Positions 62,188-64,000 of a stretch of 64,000 bases of DNA are shown piece by piece (the first letter of the stretch is position 1; each line of letters starts with the position of its first letter). The notes beneath the pieces were generated by a model. The model saw only the letters and a program-made list of their open reading frames with translations. It made no database searches and had not been told where the DNA came from. This DNA comes from Rhodoglobus vestalii (GTDB lineage: Bacteria; Actinomycetota; Actinomycetes; Actinomycetales; Microbacteriaceae). The position numbers and the translations under genes are program-made. The DNA lies in the NCBI RefSeq assembly GCF_006788895.1, contig NZ_VFRA01000001.1, forward strand, positions 1,178,001 through 1,242,000. The letters run 5' to 3'.

Positions 62188-64000
62188 TTACGCCTCCAGA
62201 ACCTCGTGCATGTCGAGCAGCATCTTGACTCGATCGTCCCACCCGTTAAAAGGCTCGTCGCGATACAGATGGTCCACGTAAGCGTCGATCGCCGAATGTG
62301 CCTTGCGCAGTTCGGGCGGCATGAGCACGTCATCGTAAAGCGTGGCTAGGGAGTCGTTACGGTAGAGCTCACGAGCATCCAACACAGCTTGGCCAAGCCT
62401 TTCGAGGTCGGCAGTCTGATCCGGCGTTGTCTTCGGAAAAACGAAGTTGTTGTAGACCACGTCTTTTGAATAGCGGTACCGCCCCTCAAGCCGCCCACCG
62501 ACAAGGCGCATCCAGTCCATATGCATCTCACTGGTCAAAATAGCGAAAAGAGAAAGGCTCGCATCCTGGACAGCCACACAAGCATCAGTGCAGACGTTGC
62601 CCTCCTCAAGAAAGCCCATGGGAATGTAGCGACGGGACTCGCTCGAGTGACGTGGGATCAACAGGAACCTGTGATCGGGTGATTGAGTGACCTGCGCGAA
62701 AAGATGCGGGATGGAGGCGAGTGCGGGACGTGATGACTTCGCCCGAATAATCTGTGTCTCTGCTACGCGTTCGTAGACCAAGGGGAGCGCCTTCAGCTCG
62801 GTAGGGCTGATGCCAACGAGCCACAGGCAGTACCTGGGTTGGCGTTGGATTAGCGCGTTCGCATCCCAACAGGGTTTCATCCACTTCTCCGCGGCAGGCT
62901 CTTTCTCTAAAAACTCGTCGCGCTGTGCCGCTGTGAAAAGTAGTCGTCCGCCGTCGGCCGCCATGTTCCCAAACGACATGCTTAGCTGACCGGATATTTG
63001 CGTCTGGCGGTTTGAAACGACGTACTCATCACCTTCAACCAAGTATGGGTTGATGGAGTCAACAAGTTGCAAAACCGGCTCGCCCTTGACGTCTGGGTAG
63101 TCGAAGATTTGCTTCTGTGGGCGTGACTTGCGCGCGAAGCCGATGATCACGCAGTAGACATGAGCCTGCCCTGACGCCCCGTTTGACCATCTGAACGTGC
63201 GGTGTGCGAAATTGATGTGCACGCCGGTACTGAAGAGTTTTGGCCAGAAGATTGATGGCTGCTCGCCCTGGCTTATCGAATTTGTGGAGACAAACGCGAC
63301 CTCGATAGCCGGGTTCTTCTCGAGAAATCTGTCCGCTAAGAGATACCAGGCGGTGACGTAGTCGAGGAAGCCGGCCTGTTTGAGACCCTTCGCTATAGTG
63401 CGGACCTCGGCCTTTTGGCTCTTTTCCATAGTCCTAGAGCCATTGAAAGGTGGGTTGCCCATGATGTAGTCAATCTGGGCTGGATCGAACATATCGACCC
63501 ACGACTGGGTGAGGGCGTTTGACCAGTGGATGTCGCCACCGTCAGAGAGGGGGAGCCGCGTGTAGTGCATTCCCAGCTGGGCGCTTGCTTCACGATTCAT
63601 TTGGTGGTCGGTCAGCCACAGTGCCGTGCGGGCGATGAGAGCAGGGAACTCTTCAATTTCCATCCCGTGGAACTGTTCGACACGGACTCTCAATAATTCA
63701 CGAACGTCGACCAGCGTGGTGCCCTCCGACATTGCTGCCACCACACGGTGCTCCAGTCGCCGCAGCTCACGGTAGGCGATGACGAGGAAGTTTCCGCAGC
63801 CACAAGCCGGGTCAAGGAAGTTCAAAGTTGCGATCTTCTCGTGGAATTCCTTTAGTCGCGCAAGTCGGCGGTCGCGTACGCGGGCGTCTTCGGGCTTCTC
63901 CTGCATTGTTCTGACGCGGCGGCGCGCCAATGGTTCGAATTCCGCGTACAGGTCATCGAGGAAGAGAGGCTTGATGACCCGCAGAATGTTTTCCTCGCTC
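62188..64000 (-). CDS. MmeI-like DNA adenine methyltransferase, 5' end beyond the window
   Basis: A leftward gene that runs open to the right edge of the window. N6-adenine methyltransferase motifs are present: FLDPACGCGNFLVIAYREL (motif I), GMEIEEFPALIARTALWL and YIMGNPPFNGSR (motif IV, NPPF). Upstream of these, LFLDDLYAEFEPLARRR is the segment that joins nuclease and methylase parts in MmeI-type enzymes, so an N-terminal nuclease may exist outside the window. The C-terminal part (RLVGGRLEGRYRYSKDVVYN, NFVFPKTTPDQ) is the target-recognition and tail domain of this class. Confidence 0.82.
   Translation of the reverse strand, partial: SEENILRVIKPLFLDDLYAEFEPLARRRVRTMQEKPEDARVRDRRLARLKEFHEKIATLNFLDPACGCGNFLVIAYRELRRLEHRVVAAMSEGTTLVDVRELLRVRVEQFHGMEIEEFPALIARTALWLTDHQMNREASAQLGMHYTRLPLSDGGDIHWSNALTQSWVDMFDPAQIDYIMGNPPFNGSRTMEKSQKAEVRTIAKGLKQAGFLDYVTAWYLLADRFLEKNPAIEVAFVSTNSISQGEQPSIFWPKLFSTGVHINFAHRTFRWSNGASGQAHVYCVIIGFARKSRPQKQIFDYPDVKGEPVLQLVDSINPYLVEGDEYVVSNRQTQISGQLSMSFGNMAADGGRLLFTAAQRDEFLEKEPAAEKWMKPCWDANALIQRQPRYCLWLVGISPTELKALPLVYERVAETQIIRAKSSRPALASIPHLFAQVTQSPDHRFLLIPRHSSESRRYIPMGFLEEGNVCTDACVAVQDASLSLFAILTSEMHMDWMRLVGGRLEGRYRYSKDVVYNNFVFPKTTPDQTADLERLGQAVLDARELYRNDSLATLYDDVLMPPELRKAHSAIDAYVDHLYRDEPFNGWDDRVKMLLDMHEVLEA

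Noticed and set aside
1..64000. A tyrosine or large serine integrase gene for the att-like sites
   Set aside because: No frame shows the R..HxxR..Y set or a large serine recombinase layout; only the small resolvase and transposases were found.

Overview
The window looks like the accessory, defence-rich part of an actinobacterial chromosome, most likely Microbacteriaceae. The signs are moderately GC-rich coding sequence, many translationally coupled ATGA or TGATG gene junctions, lipoproteins with actinobacterial lipoboxes, DUF3558-like and DUF4190-like proteins, and a conjugation module built around an SCO6880-type protein. Housekeeping genes are nearly absent; a citrate-lyase-like fragment and a redoxin fragment are broken remains. 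The placement is inference from gene content, since no rRNA or complete tRNA is present.

Left part (1-27,400). A leftward CBASS operon (CD-NTase, E2-only protein, one-span membrane effector) is followed by three copies of a roughly 350-bp region centred on the 3' end of a tRNA-Arg(ACG)-like gene (2741, 6094, 15006). Each copy has GTGGGCAAA-type direct repeats on one side and related motifs on the other, so they look like integrase attachment sites. The sites bound modules that carry an AbiE toxin-antitoxin pair, an acyl-ACP-reductase-like gene present twice inside a 2.15-kb direct repeat that I see as identical, and many small lipoprotein genes, several broken or duplicated. No integrase gene is visible. 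An intact IS3-family element, an intact IS110-family element with a probable bridge-RNA region, and decayed IS110 and IS3 copies complete this patchwork.

Middle part (27,400-44,450). A tandem-HTH protein precedes a rightward, tightly coupled conjugation operon: single-span VirB8-like protein, M23 peptidase, small membrane protein, VirB6/TrbL-like protein, SCO6880-like protein, VirB4-like ATPase, ParA-like ATPase, VirD4-type coupling protein, HNH protein and a DUF4913-like protein. A leftward MobF relaxase-helicase follows. The gap upstream of the relaxase holds several perfect palindromes and is the best oriT candidate. Together these genes suggest an integrative conjugative element, without a visible integrase.

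Right part (44,450-64,000). A secreted trypsin-like protease is followed by a leftward five-gene export locus: periplasmic adaptor, ABC ATPase, FtsX-like permease, a small secreted two-cysteine peptide and a lipoprotein. It resembles a bacteriocin-type locus. A plasmid-like stretch follows, with a toxin-antitoxin pair behind a perfect 10-bp inverted repeat, a DUF3560 gene, a serine resolvase, and two copies of a 280-bp multi-hairpin leader in which three hairpins keep perfect stems while their loops vary. The end of the window holds an ABC-three-component (ABC-3C) conflict system and an MmeI-like DNA methyltransferase that runs off the right edge.

Overall the window carries four recognisable defence or conflict systems (CBASS, AbiE, ABC-3C and probably a restriction-type methyltransferase), a second toxin-antitoxin pair and a possible bacteriocin locus, embedded in mobile elements.
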